A stretch of DNA of 64,000 nt from Halobacterium salinarum DSM 3754 (GTDB lineage Archaea > Halobacteriota > Halobacteria > Halobacteriales > Halobacteriaceae). A model generated the notes under the pieces. The model saw nothing but the letters and a program-made list of their open reading frames with translations, was not told where the DNA came from and did not search any database. Of this stretch, positions 55,485 to 64,000 are shown in pieces (positions within the stretch are counted from its first letter, which is position 1; each line of letters opens with the position of its first letter). The translations under genes were made by a program, and so were the position numbers. Where the stretch lies: NCBI RefSeq assembly GCF_008124605.1, contig NZ_VRYN01000004.1:29151-93150 (forward strand), written 5' to 3'.

Positions 55485-57005
55485 ATGACGATTATCGACC
55501 TCACCCCGACTGCCGTGGTCTTCGTGCAGTTCGGGGCACTGGCCGTCGGAATGGCCAGTTGGCTCGACGACGAGGGGTCAGAGGACTCCGGCGGCGGTGG
55601 TGGCGGTGGTGGCGGCGACGACTCAGATCTGGACATGGACGAGGACTTCGATGACGACTTCGACGACGAGTTCGGGTCCTTCGATGACATGGACGGCGGC
55701 GGCGGCGACGGTGCGGGTGGCGCCGATTCGTCCGTCAACGAGCTCGAAAACCGTATCGAAGATCTGGAAACCGAGGTCTCAAACGTCGCGTCGAAAGCCA
55801 ATACCGTCCGGAGCGAGAACGAACAAATAAGCGAGAGTGTCGAGGACGTCGAGGAGAACGTTCGAAAGCTCCTCGAGATCTACGAGATGGTGACACGCGG
55901 TGTGAACCCGTTCGTCGACGACGTGGATCCGAACGCCGCTGGTGGGCCTGGGGGCGGCGGCGACAGCTTCGGATTGTTCGACGAGGACGAAGAGGACAGC
56001 GACGAAACCGGGGATCTCGATACGGATGTCGCCGAGGCGGAGGCCGACGAGTTCTTTGAGGACGACGCGTTCGACGACGACTTCGAGGATGACGACGGCG
56101 AGATGGACGACGAGTTCGGCGACTTCGAGGACGACGATGACGAGGAGATGGACGATGAGTTCGGTGACTTCGAGGACGACGATGACGAGGAGATGGACGA
56201 TGAGTTCGGTGACTTCGAGGACGACGACGAGGAGATGGACGATGAGTTCGGCGACTTCGAAGACGACGACAGCGAGGATGCCGATGACGGCGAAGGTGGT
56301 GGGGGAACGTCCTTCGAGGAGCTCAAAGAGGAGTACGAATCCGGCGACGCGGACTGGGCGGAAGGCGAGGAGATCGAGGGCGAGGCGGGAATCGAAGCCG
56401 AGGACAAGCCCGACATCGGTTTCGACGACTCGGACCTCGAAGAAGACGACGCCGACGACGCGTTCGAGGACGATCTCGACGATGCCGGTGACGACTTCGA
56501 GGCCGAGGCGGACGCCACAGCGGACGACGACGAGGAGATGGCTGCGGACAGCGGCGACGACGGATTGGTGTCCGAGCCGGACGCGGACCCGGGCGGACGG
56601 ATGAGCGCACCGACGGGACCGGGAGCAGCCCCCGGGCTGGCAGTCGGGGGCGAGGACGGCCCGCATCTCGCCGAGCCGCCGACCGGGTACCTCGCCGATG
56701 TCGTGTGCTTGGAGTGGTTGGAGTACCTCCTGACCGAGTTCGGCCCGAAGAACACGGTTCGGACGATCAACTACTACGAGCGCATCGGGTGGATCGGAGA
56801 GCCGGTGCGCGACCAGCTGTTCGACTTCCTTGAAGGGCTGACCGACTCGGATTATCTCTACCGCGAGGAGTTCGGAAGCACTGAATTGACAATGGACGAC
56901 CACCTAGAGAGTCTCGAATATATCGAAGAGCTAGCAAGCGAAGACATCGAGCGCGTCATCGTTGACCGCTGCGAGGACCTCCATAGGAATGGGATTCAGC
57001 GTTAG
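55485..57005 (+). CDS. arlCE: ArlCE motor-switch protein with acidic repeats
   Basis: The product has 506 residues. It begins with a hydrophobic stretch (about residues 5-25). A FlaC-like coiled coil lies near 85-140 (LENRIEDLETEVSNVASKAN). A central acidic region (about 180-380) includes four copies of a 15-16 residue unit (MDDEFGDFEDDD). The FlaE domain is at about 400-500 (VCLEWLEYLLTEFGPKNTVR). In Haloferax and Halobacterium, ArlC/D/E form the cytosolic ring that receives CheF signals. The extra N-terminal hydrophobic segment could attach it to the membrane. Confidence 0.9.
   Translation: MTIIDLTPTAVVFVQFGALAVGMASWLDDEGSEDSGGGGGGGGGDDSDLDMDEDFDDDFDDEFGSFDDMDGGGGDGAGGADSSVNELENRIEDLETEVSNVASKANTVRSENEQISESVEDVEENVRKLLEIYEMVTRGVNPFVDDVDPNAAGGPGGGGDSFGLFDEDEEDSDETGDLDTDVAEAEADEFFEDDAFDDDFEDDDGEMDDEFGDFEDDDDEEMDDEFGDFEDDDDEEMDDEFGDFEDDDEEMDDEFGDFEDDDSEDADDGEGGGGTSFEELKEEYESGDADWAEGEEIEGEAGIEAEDKPDIGFDDSDLEEDDADDAFEDDLDDAGDDFEAEADATADDDEEMAADSGDDGLVSEPDADPGGRMSAPTGPGAAPGLAVGGEDGPHLAEPPTGYLADVVCLEWLEYLLTEFGPKNTVRTINYYERIGWIGEPVRDQLFDFLEGLTDSDYLYREEFGSTELTMDDHLESLEYIEELASEDIERVIVDRCEDLHRNGIQR
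56104..56274 (+). repeat. Acidic tandem repeats in arlCE
   Basis: Four consecutive units of 45-48 bases (gagatggacgatgagttcgg is the core) encode MDDEFGDFEDDD with a variable D/E spacer. Unit length differs by one codon in the third copy. Confidence 0.85.
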
Positions 57006-57426
57006 CGGGTCCGCGGCGATCCTGTTCATCGCCGCGTTCGTGAGCGTTGGAATCCTCTATTCGGCGGCGTTCAACGGGTTCGAGCGCGTCCAAGACGCGA
57101 ACAACGCGCGCAACGACCGCGTGCTGACTGCGAAGAACACGGTGGTGGAAGTGGCGAACACAACGTACGACTCAGTGAACGACACCGTGACGGTGAACGC
57201 AACCAACAACGGCTCGACGACGCTGTCCGTTTCGCAGACCGACGTCCTCGTAGACGGTGAGTACGTCACCGACAGCGCGTACGTGTCGTCGTCGGTCGCT
57301 GGGAACTCGCAGACGGACCTCTGGCTGCCCGGCGAGACGTATTCAGTGACAGTGCCGACCGGGTCGGCCCCAACACGAGTGAAGGTGGTGACGGGAACGG
57401 GCGTCACAGCCACGGAGGTGGTCTGA
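56989..57426 (+). CDS. arlF: ArlF archaellum stator protein
   Basis: ATG 56989 (MGFSVSGSAAILFIAAFVSV) overlaps the end of arlCE and gives 145 residues. One N-terminal helix anchors a beta-sandwich domain resembling an archaellin head (VDGEYVTDSAYVSSSVAGNS). ArlF and ArlG form the stator that contacts the S-layer. Confidence 0.93.
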   Translation: MGFSVSGSAAILFIAAFVSVGILYSAAFNGFERVQDANNARNDRVLTAKNTVVEVANTTYDSVNDTVTVNATNNGSTTLSVSQTDVLVDGEYVTDSAYVSSSVAGNSQTDLWLPGETYSVTVPTGSAPTRVKVVTGTGVTATEVV

Positions 57427-57882
57427 GTGGCGAGCGTGTCGTCGTCGACGCTGATCATCTTCATCGCGTCGATCCTCGTCGCGGCGTCGGTCGCAGGCAC
57501 GATGACGAACGGCGTACAACGCTTGAGCGGGGCGTTGAGCGACCGGAGCGTCGACGTGAGCCACCAGATCGAGACCGACGTGTCGATCATCAGTGATCCG
57601 GGGAGCCCGAGCGCGGTGTACGACGGCGCGAACACGACCCTGACGCTGCTGGTGAAAAACACCGGCTCCGAATCGTTGCCCGCGGACGCGAGCACGATCA
57701 ACGTTATCGTGGACGGAGAGTACAAGACTGCAGTGAGCGTGTCGGTGGTTGACGGAAGCGGGTGGCGGCCGGGAAACGTGTTGAAAGTGGACGCGACGAA
57801 CGTCGATCTCAGTGCCGGTGACCACCGCGTCGTCGTGCTAGCCAACGGGGATCGAGAAGTCCTGGAGTTGAGAGTCTCATGA
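57427..57882 (+). CDS. arlG: ArlG archaellum stator protein
   Basis: The product has 151 residues from GTG 57427, directly after the arlF stop. An N-terminal helix ([20 protein letters not shown]) leads into a beta-sandwich ([40 protein letters not shown]). It pairs with ArlF. It overlaps arlH by ATGA. Confidence 0.93.
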   Translation: MASVSSSTLIIFIASILVAASVAGTMTNGVQRLSGALSDRSVDVSHQIETDVSIISDPGSPSAVYDGANTTLTLLVKNTGSESLPADASTINVIVDGEYKTAVSVSVVDGSGWRPGNVLKVDATNVDLSAGDHRVVVLANGDREVLELRVS

Positions 57883-58649
57883 GCACGCGCACACTGTATT
57901 CGCTTGGACTGGACGAGCACGACCGACTGAACAACGAGCTCGGTGGCGGCATCCCGGGCGGCAGCATCGTCCTCGTCGAGGGCGATTACGGTGCGGGGAA
58001 GTCAGCCATGAGCCAGCGGTTCTCGTACGGGCTCTGTGAGGAGGAAAACGCCGTCACGCTGGTGTCCACGGAGCTGACCGTCCGTGGGTTCATCGACCAG
58101 ATGCATTCGTTGAGTTATGACGTCGAGGAGCATCTGCTCAACGAGAACCTCCTGTTCTTGGAGGCCGACGTCGACACCGGGAAGAGCGCGCTGCGGGGTG
58201 GGGCGTCCAGCAACGACGACGACGGGAGCCGCAGACAGCTGTTGAAGCGGCTGATGGAGGCCGACCGGATGTGGGACGCCGACGTTGTGGTCGTGGACAC
58301 CTTCGACGCCATCCTGCGCAACGACCCGAACTTCGAGGCGCTGGTGCGGGAGAACGAGGAGCGCCAGGCGGCCCTCGAAATCATATCCTTTTTTAGGGAT
58401 CTGGTGTCGCAAGGAAAGGTCATTGTTTTGACCGTGGACCCCAGTACTGTTGACGAGGAGGCGATCGGTCCGTTCCGATCGATCGCCGACGTCTACCTCG
58501 AACTCGAGATGGTCGAGGTGGGCAACGACGTTCGGCGGTCGATCGCCGTTCGACGGTTCGCGGGGATGGGCGAACAGGTCGGCGACTCCATCGGATACTC
58601 GGTGCGGTCCGGCACTGGAATCGTCATCGAAAGCCGCAGTGTGGCATAA
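57879..58649 (+). CDS. arlH: ArlH KaiC-like regulator ATPase
   Basis: The product has 256 residues with a RecA/KaiC fold. Walker A is [13 protein letters not shown] (about 33-45) and Walker B is [11 protein letters not shown]. The Lys is intact. ArlH binds ArlI and controls assembly of the motor ring. It follows arlG in a tight operon. Confidence 0.95.
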   Translation: MSTRTLYSLGLDEHDRLNNELGGGIPGGSIVLVEGDYGAGKSAMSQRFSYGLCEEENAVTLVSTELTVRGFIDQMHSLSYDVEEHLLNENLLFLEADVDTGKSALRGGASSNDDDGSRRQLLKRLMEADRMWDADVVVVDTFDAILRNDPNFEALVRENEERQAALEIISFFRDLVSQGKVIVLTVDPSTVDEEAIGPFRSIADVYLELEMVEVGNDVRRSIAVRRFAGMGEQVGDSIGYSVRSGTGIVIESRSVA

Positions 58650-58660
58650 CAGGAATACAC

Positions 58661-60550
58661 ATGGCAGACCATGGGAGTCGACAGATCGGTCACGAACTCC
58701 GGGAGACGGCGACCCGCTACACGCACCTCCAGGAGTATCTCCAGCGGTTCAAACAGTTCACCGGCGAGTTCCCGGAACTGATCGACGAACCGACCGACGA
58801 CTGGGAGGCCGACAAGCCGAACGTCGTCTACCCCGTGGGCGGCCCCATCTTCTGTCACGTGTACGGTGACCTGGGAAAAGACACCAAATACTACACCATC
58901 GAGCCGGAGCTGTCGGGGCCCGAAGCGGCGGTGTTCAAGAACGTCCAGGAGCGCATCCTCGAGAAGTCGGTCAACAAACCCGCGCCGGAGGCCGAGGCCG
59001 AGTACGACGACCGCATCGAAGAGCTGCTAGAGGAGACCGTTCGCATCTCCGACGACAAGTCCGACGACGTGTTCCACAGGGTGCGCCAGCTCCCGAACAA
59101 CCTGGGATCGCTGGTGAAGAACTTCGACGCGTCGACGGTGGCGGATCGGATGGTCGGCGACGATCGCGGCCAGATGTCCCTGGACTCCGGTGACTTGTCC
59201 GCCCAGCAGATGCGTGCGGGAGCGCGCCGGGTCGCGTCGTCGCCCCGGAACGTGATCAACCGCGTTCAGCGCGCGGTCCCGATGGTCCGGGAGGCGCTTG
59301 AGGAAGCGTTCGGGTTCGGTCGCATTCCGGTCTCGGAGACGACCTACGAGAACATCCGGTACCAGTTGAACCGCGACATCGTCGGGTTCGGACCGCTGGA
59401 GCCGGTGATGCGTGACCCCTACAACGAGGACATTCACGTCATCGGCCCGACCGGCTGTTACGTCGACCACGGCACCTACGGGATGCTGGAGACGACCGTT
59501 GACTTCGGGACGCCCGACGAGTTCGACGGCTGGCTGCGGAACATGGGCGAGCGGATGGGCGACCCGGTCTCCGACAGCGACCCCATCGTGGACTCGACGC
59601 TGCCCGACGGCTCCCGTATCAACATCATTTACAGCGACGACGTCTCCCTGAAGGGGCCGTCGCTCACCATCCGACAGGGCGACGACGTGCCGCTGTCGGT
59701 CGGGCAGATCACCAAGTGGGGGACGCTGTCGCCGGAGCTCGCGGCGTACCTCTGGCTGTGCCTGGAGAACGAACAGACGGTGTTCGTCGTCGGGGAGACG
59801 GCGTCGGGGAAAACCACGACGCTGAACTCCATCATGTCGTTCATTCCCCGGGATTCGAAGATCTACACCGCGGAGGACACCGCCGAGGTCATTCCGCCAC
59901 ACGACACCTGGCAGCAGCTGCTCACCCGTGAGGGGCAGGGCGAGAACTCCGCGGACGTGGACATGTTCGATCTGGTCGCGGCGGCGCTGCGGTCGCGCCC
60001 GGATTACATCATCGTCGGCGAGGTGCGTGGGGAGGAGGGACGGATGGCGTTCCAGGCGGCCCAGACCGGCCACCCGGTCATGCTGACGTTCCACGCAAGC
60101 GACATCGTCTCGATGATTCAGCGGTTCACCGGGGAGCCGATCAACGTCCCGGAGACGTTCATGGACAACGCCGACGTGGCGCTGTTCCAGAACCGCGTGA
60201 AGCAGGGCGACGACGTGTTGCGACGCGTCACCTCGGTCCAGGAGATCGAGGGGTATTCCAAGGAGATGGGCGGGGTTGTCACCCGGCAGGCGTTCTACTG
60301 GGATCCGGTCGAGGACGAGATCGTCTTCCAGGGCCGGAACAACTCCTTCGTGCTCGAAGAACAGATCGCGACGCTGCTGGGGTACGCCGACACGCGGGAG
60401 ATCTACGACGAGATGGATTTCCGCGCTGAGATCCTCGAGCGCATCATCCAGGAGGATCTCATCGGCTACCACGATTTCAACGACACGATTGCGGCCTTCC
60501 AGCGTGACGGCGTCGAGGGACTGCCGTTCACGATCTCACGCGGGTTCTGA
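58661..60550 (+). CDS. arlI: ArlI motor/assembly ATPase
   Basis: The product has 629 residues, a type II/IV secretion ATPase. A long N-terminal domain (about 1-270) precedes the core. Walker A (VVGETASGKTTTLNS) is near 378-392, the Asp box region is IYTAEDTAEVIPPHDTW, Walker B (DYIIVGEVRGEEGRMAF) is near 448, and the His box (GHPVMLTFHAS) follows. It drives both filament assembly and rotation. Confidence 0.97.
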   Translation: MADHGSRQIGHELRETATRYTHLQEYLQRFKQFTGEFPELIDEPTDDWEADKPNVVYPVGGPIFCHVYGDLGKDTKYYTIEPELSGPEAAVFKNVQERILEKSVNKPAPEAEAEYDDRIEELLEETVRISDDKSDDVFHRVRQLPNNLGSLVKNFDASTVADRMVGDDRGQMSLDSGDLSAQQMRAGARRVASSPRNVINRVQRAVPMVREALEEAFGFGRIPVSETTYENIRYQLNRDIVGFGPLEPVMRDPYNEDIHVIGPTGCYVDHGTYGMLETTVDFGTPDEFDGWLRNMGERMGDPVSDSDPIVDSTLPDGSRINIIYSDDVSLKGPSLTIRQGDDVPLSVGQITKWGTLSPELAAYLWLCLENEQTVFVVGETASGKTTTLNSIMSFIPRDSKIYTAEDTAEVIPPHDTWQQLLTREGQGENSADVDMFDLVAAALRSRPDYIIVGEVRGEEGRMAFQAAQTGHPVMLTFHASDIVSMIQRFTGEPINVPETFMDNADVALFQNRVKQGDDVLRRVTSVQEIEGYSKEMGGVVTRQAFYWDPVEDEIVFQGRNNSFVLEEQIATLLGYADTREIYDEMDFRAEILERIIQEDLIGYHDFNDTIAAFQRDGVEGLPFTISRGF

Positions 60551-60556
60551 GTCAGC

Positions 60557-62302
60557 ATGGCAGCCGAAGCCGAGGGCGAACACGTCGAGAGCGAGGGGTC
60601 ACTGAGCGACGTCGACTTCGGGGAGTTCGTGGAGTCGGTCGTGGAGTCCTATCGGACGATGCCGATGCCGGCGTTCCGGTACGTGGCGTTCGCGCTCGTG
60701 CCTGCGGTGGTGTTCTTCTTCGTGACGATCGTCGCGATCGTCGCGCTCTCGTTGCCGACGTATCTGTTGATCCCGACGCCGATGTTGGGGCTACTTGCGT
60801 TGATCGCGGCCGTGATGTATCCGAAGATTCGGATGGATCAGCGCCGCACGCGGATGGAAAACCGGTTCCACCTGTTCATCACGCATATGACGGTGTTGTC
60901 AACCACCAACATCGACCGCGTGGAGGTGTTTCGTCGGATCGGTGCCGAGGAGGAGTACGGGCCGCTGTCCGAGGAGGCGCGGCGGATCGTCCAGCTCATC
61001 GACGCCTGGAACCAGAGCCTCGACGACGCGTGCCGGATGCGCGCCAACAAGGTGCCAAGCGACCTCATTGCCGACTTTCTCGATCGGCTGGCGTACACGA
61101 TCAACTCCGGGGAGAGCCTGGAGTCGTACCTGATGAGCGAGCAGGAGGCGATCATCCGGAACTACGCGACCACCTACGAGGGCCAACTGGAGAACATCGA
61201 GGTGATGAAAGACCTCTACCTGTCGATGGTGTTGTCCGTGACGTTCGCGCTCGTGTTCGCGACTGTGTTGCCGATCCTCTCGGGCACGGACCCGACGATG
61301 ACCGTGTCGGCGGTCGTCGTGTTGTACACGTTCATCCAGATCGGGTTCCTGTACACGATGTACACGCTCGCGCCGAGCGATCCGCTGTGGTACTTCCCGG
61401 AGGACCGGACCACGAGCGTGGAGTGGCGGATGCGGGTCGCGACCGCCGCCGGGAGCGTTGCTGCGGTGGTGCTCGTGGTGGTGGTGATCGCCGTCCAGTT
61501 GTCGTGGACGCCGCTGGCACCCGACGTGTTGCCGCTGCCGATGTACGCGGCGGTCCCGACGACACCCCTGCTCATCCCGGGACTGGTGGCGCGCGCCGAA
61601 GAGGGCCGTGTCAAGGACCGCGACGACGCGTTCACGAGCTTCATCCGCGCGCTGGGGTCCAGTGAAACGGCCCGCCAGACGACCACGACACGGGTGCTTG
61701 AGACGCTTCGTGACAAGAACTTCGGGGCGCTCACGGAGCTCATCGACGACCTCTACAAGCGGCTCAACCTGCGGTTGGACGCGTCCCAGGCGTGGCGGCA
61801 TTTCACCGCGGATTCGCACTCGTATCTCATTCAGAAGTTCTCGGAGATGTATCTGATCGGGCGCCAGATGGGGGGCGCGCCGAAACACCTCGGGGAGCTC
61901 ATCTCCGAGAACATGAGCGAGGTCTTGCAGCTGCGCCAGCAGCGCAGCCAGTCCGCGTCGACGCTCGTTGGCGTGTTGTACGGGATCTCGGCGGCGGCGA
62001 CGTTCGCGTTTTTCATCGGGCTGGGGATCGTCGACGTGATCTCCGGACTGGGCCTTGATTTCTCCAATCCGGCGTTCGACGTGGGGTCGATCATCAACAC
62101 CGAGGTGTACGACATCGAGACGATCAAGTACCTGCTGGTGTTGACGCTGCTGATCAACGCGTCGCTGTCGTCGCTGATGACGCGGGTCGTCGACGGCGGT
62201 CACAAGGTCAACGCGTACATTCATTTCGTGGCGCTGACCTGGATTTCCTGCGTCATCGGGTCGGTGACGCTGGAACTCGTGAAGTCGCTGCTGGCGGTCT
62301 GA
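60557..62302 (+). CDS. arlJ: ArlJ membrane platform protein
   Basis: The product has 581 residues with two T2SSF-like cytoplasmic domains separated by membrane segments: a helix pair at about 40-90, more at about 225-275 and 295-350, and a C-terminal set at about 470-580. ArlJ anchors ArlI and is the base on which archaellins assemble. It starts seven bases after arlI. Confidence 0.96.
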   Translation: MAAEAEGEHVESEGSLSDVDFGEFVESVVESYRTMPMPAFRYVAFALVPAVVFFFVTIVAIVALSLPTYLLIPTPMLGLLALIAAVMYPKIRMDQRRTRMENRFHLFITHMTVLSTTNIDRVEVFRRIGAEEEYGPLSEEARRIVQLIDAWNQSLDDACRMRANKVPSDLIADFLDRLAYTINSGESLESYLMSEQEAIIRNYATTYEGQLENIEVMKDLYLSMVLSVTFALVFATVLPILSGTDPTMTVSAVVVLYTFIQIGFLYTMYTLAPSDPLWYFPEDRTTSVEWRMRVATAAGSVAAVVLVVVVIAVQLSWTPLAPDVLPLPMYAAVPTTPLLIPGLVARAEEGRVKDRDDAFTSFIRALGSSETARQTTTTRVLETLRDKNFGALTELIDDLYKRLNLRLDASQAWRHFTADSHSYLIQKFSEMYLIGRQMGGAPKHLGELISENMSEVLQLRQQRSQSASTLVGVLYGISAAATFAFFIGLGIVDVISGLGLDFSNPAFDVGSIINTEVYDIETIKYLLVLTLLINASLSSLMTRVVDGGHKVNAYIHFVALTWISCVIGSVTLELVKSLLAV

Positions 62303-62313
62303 CGGGGAGCCAC

Positions 62314-62320
62314 ACTTATG
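62314..62320 (+). promoter_or_regulatory. Putative TATA box for minD-like gene
   Basis: ACTTATG lies about 30 bases before ATG 62347, right after arlJ, so the ATPase gene may be transcribed on its own as well as from the arl operon. Confidence 0.4.
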
Positions 62321-62346
62321 TGCGGGCCTCCGCAAGGACGCATACG

Positions 62347-63321
62347 ATGAGCGAGGCCGGTCGGGAGGGGTATGTGTTCGCTGTCGCCAGCGGGAAAGGC
62401 GGCGTCGGGAAGTCGACGACAACGGCGAACCTCGGAGTCGCGCTCGCTGATGACGGCTTCGAGGTGGCGCTGGTCGACGTTGATCTCGGGATGGCGAACC
62501 TCGCCGGGTTGTTCGGCCTCACTGGGGACGTGACGCTGCACGACGTGCTCTCCGGCGACGCGTCCCCGGCGGATGCGGCCTACGACGCTCACGGCGTGAC
62601 CGTCGTTCCGGGATCGACCGATTTGGAGCAGTTCGCCGAGGCCGACGCGAAGTCCCTGCATCGGGTCGTGACGCGGCTGCGCGCCGACCACGACGTGGTT
62701 TTGTTGGACGCCGGGGCTGGGCTGAGCTACGACATCGCGATGGCGATGAGCGTCGCTGACGGGGTATTGTTGGTCACGACCGCGGAGCTGAACTCGTTGA
62801 CCGACGCCACGAAGACCGGACAGCTCGTGTCGAAACTCGACAAGCCGGTGGTCGGCGCGGTGTTCACGCGGACCGGCGACGGCGGGTTCGATGACGTCGA
62901 GGGGATCGCCGCGGCGCTGGGCACGACCGACGCGGTCACGGTCAGCGTCCCACACGATGACGCAGTCAAGCTCGCGGTGCGAAAGGGCCATCCGGTTGTC
63001 GATCTCACCCCTGAAAGCCCGGCCGCCCGCGCCTACGACCGCCTTGCAGCGAGTCTCGCGGACAGTATTGGGATGACACCACCACAACCACCAGCCGACA
63101 GCGAGGACACCAGCACAGACGACGGCGACGCCTTCGAGTGGGTCGACCCGGACACGGGAGAAAGCCAGCCCGACGACGACGACGACGAGGCGGATGCTGA
63201 GGGGCCGGTCTACGAGATCTCCATCGAGGAGATGTTGGCCGAGGCCGGCGTCGACGCCGACGAAGAAACCGCCGAACGCCGCGTGAAGCTGTTCGACCGC
63301 GTGAAGTCACGCCTCTCGTAG
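62347..63321 (+). CDS. minD: MinD/ParA-like ATPase with acidic tail
   Basis: ATG 62347 (MSEAGREGYVFAVASGKGGV) is chosen because of the TATA box. The product has 324 residues. The deviant Walker A (KGGVGKSTTTANLG) with signature Lys, switch I (DVDLGMANLAGLFG), and switch II (LLDAGAGLSYDIAM) are all present. A 75-residue acidic C-terminal extension ends in a helical domain (YEISIEEMLAEAGVDADEET). No amphipathic membrane helix like that of bacterial MinD is obvious. In Haloferax a MinD homologue positions archaella and chemoreceptor arrays; the position after arlJ suggests a similar job. Confidence 0.88.
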   Translation: MSEAGREGYVFAVASGKGGVGKSTTTANLGVALADDGFEVALVDVDLGMANLAGLFGLTGDVTLHDVLSGDASPADAAYDAHGVTVVPGSTDLEQFAEADAKSLHRVVTRLRADHDVVLLDAGAGLSYDIAMAMSVADGVLLVTTAELNSLTDATKTGQLVSKLDKPVVGAVFTRTGDGGFDDVEGIAAALGTTDAVTVSVPHDDAVKLAVRKGHPVVDLTPESPAARAYDRLAASLADSIGMTPPQPPADSEDTSTDDGDAFEWVDPDTGESQPDDDDDEADAEGPVYEISIEEMLAEAGVDADEETAERRVKLFDRVKSRLS

Positions 63322-63322
63322 A

Positions 63323-63604
63323 TCACTCCGAGCGGATGATGCTGTACATCACGAACAGGTAGCCGGCCGTCGTGATGAAGTAGTTAGCCGTCAACAGCGT
63401 GCGCGTGTGTTCGAACCCAGTCAGAAACGCCAGGACAGTCGTGCTGACAGCGGCGGCTACGACGAGGCCGAAACCGGCCGAGAGGTGCATCATGGACGGG
63501 CGGCCCGTGTCCTTGTACGCGCGCACCGCGAACACGACCATGCTGAGACCGGCGACCGCGAGAGTTCCGCTGAACAACACGTAGAGTGCTTCGATGAGAC
63601 GCAT
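63323..63604 (-). CDS. Three-helix membrane protein beside HTH gene
   Basis: ATG 63604 gives 93 residues with three membrane helices (ALYVLFSGTLAVAGLSMVVF; LSAGFGLVVAAAVSTTVLAF; YFITTAGYLFVMYSII). A TATA-like ATTTTTACG near 63640 supports this start, though GTG 63676, overlapping the HTH gene stop, is also possible. In haloarchaea, small membrane proteins of this kind often follow a winged-helix gene, as here; the pair may sense a membrane signal. Confidence 0.75.
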   Translation of the reverse strand: MRLIEALYVLFSGTLAVAGLSMVVFAVRAYKDTGRPSMMHLSAGFGLVVAAAVSTTVLAFLTGFEHTRTLLTANYFITTAGYLFVMYSIIRSE

Positions 63605-63672
63605 TCCGTTCCTACCGAATACCATCCCGAGATCCCGTAAAAATGTAGGGGCGCGATTATTAGCCGCGAGAA

Positions 63673-64000
63673 TCACTCACTACTATCCGCCCCGAGATCA
63701 CTCCACACGTCGACCAGTGCGTTCTTGGCTTCGGTGCGCTCTTTGGTCTCGACGGTCGTCTCGTTGACGCCGAACTGGACGCTGATCTCGTCGACTTGGC
63801 GCCGGTACACTTTCGTGCGCCGCCCCTCATCGGAGAGTTCCTTGCCTTCGAGTTTGAGGAGGTCGTGCTCGCTGAGTTCCTCGATGCGCCGATAACTGGT
63901 CGCGATCGGGATGTCGAGTTCGTCGCTGAGCTCCTGGGCGGACTTCGGCGCGTGCGTCGCTTCGAGTATCTCGGCGTTGTACTTGTTACCGAGTACCCGT
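63673..64000 (-). CDS. Winged-helix regulator, 5' end cut off
   Basis: The last 108 codons are present; the gene continues beyond the right edge. RVLGNKYNAEILEATHAPKS, AQELSDELDIPIATSYRRIE and LKLEGKELSDEGRRTKVYRR form a winged helix of the ArsR/TrmB-like kind used by haloarchaeal regulators, followed by a C-terminal helix. By position at the archaellum locus it could regulate arl genes, as EarA does in methanococci, but that is inference. Confidence 0.82.
   Translation of the reverse strand, partial: RVLGNKYNAEILEATHAPKSAQELSDELDIPIATSYRRIEELSEHDLLKLEGKELSDEGRRTKVYRRQVDEISVQFGVNETTVETKERTEAKNALVDVWSDLGADSSE

Overview
The window looks like chromosome of an extremely halophilic archaeon of the genus Halobacterium, most like H. 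salinarum. The proteins are very acidic (Asp/Glu rich), G+C is high, and many genes have a TATA-like box 25-30 bases before the start codon, as expected for leaderless haloarchaeal transcripts. The chemotaxis and archaellum loci have the H. salinarum arrangement: three adjacent B-type archaellins, a soluble transducer inside the arl locus, CheF proteins and a HEAT-repeat partner.

Layout. (1) 1-13 kb holds a truncated MBL-fold lipoprotein and then a compact branched-chain amino acid locus: leuA (apparently frameshifted), a putative leader peptide with a hairpin, ilvB-ilvN-ilvC, a small unknown gene, leuC-leuD-leuB and ilvD. Two haloarchaeal hypotheticals follow. By my reading this block contains only six GATC tetranucleotides in 12.97 kb. 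Core genes further right carry about 7-10 per kb, so the block probably has a different history. (2) 13-20 kb is an accessory patchwork of lower-G+C membrane and small-protein genes, a duplicated relic sequence, a truncated Orc1/Cdc6 fragment, a PUA/EVE-like protein, small zinc-binding proteins and a perfect 12-bp inverted repeat. It ends at an intron-containing tRNA-Trp. (3) 20-30 kb is conserved haloarchaeal sequence: DUF5795- and DUF5794-like genes, guaB with a structured upstream region, a frameshifted DUF2061 gene, an aldo/keto reductase, acetyl-CoA synthetase and a Bat-type regulator. (4) 30.5-33.7 kb is a lower-G+C insertion with a PhiH1-like winged-helix regulator and a SIR2-TPR protein containing a near-identical 102-bp repeat array. 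This is the best candidate for an undescribed defence system. (5) 34-40 kb carries membrane proteins, tRNA-Lys, a TrkA-N/DHH phosphoesterase, a PRC-barrel protein and an aminotransferase. (6) 40.5-50.7 kb is the chemotaxis operon cheW, cheY, cheB, cheA, two cheC genes, cheD and cheR, followed by cheF2 and, on the other strand, cheF1 and the HEAT-repeat gene. (7) 50.8-64 kb holds three archaellin genes on the minus strand and, divergently, a zinc-ribbon protein, htr15, arlD, arlCE, arlF, arlG, arlH, arlI, arlJ and a MinD-like ATPase. A membrane protein and a winged-helix regulator close the window.

Functionally, one block makes Val, Leu and Ile. The right half runs from receptors through CheA/CheY and CheF to the archaellum motor and filament. 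CRISPR arrays and complete insertion sequences were not seen. Three genes in the first 24 kb (leuA, a zinc-ribbon gene and DUF2061) have broken reading frames; two of the breaks fall at G runs, so sequencing error should be excluded.
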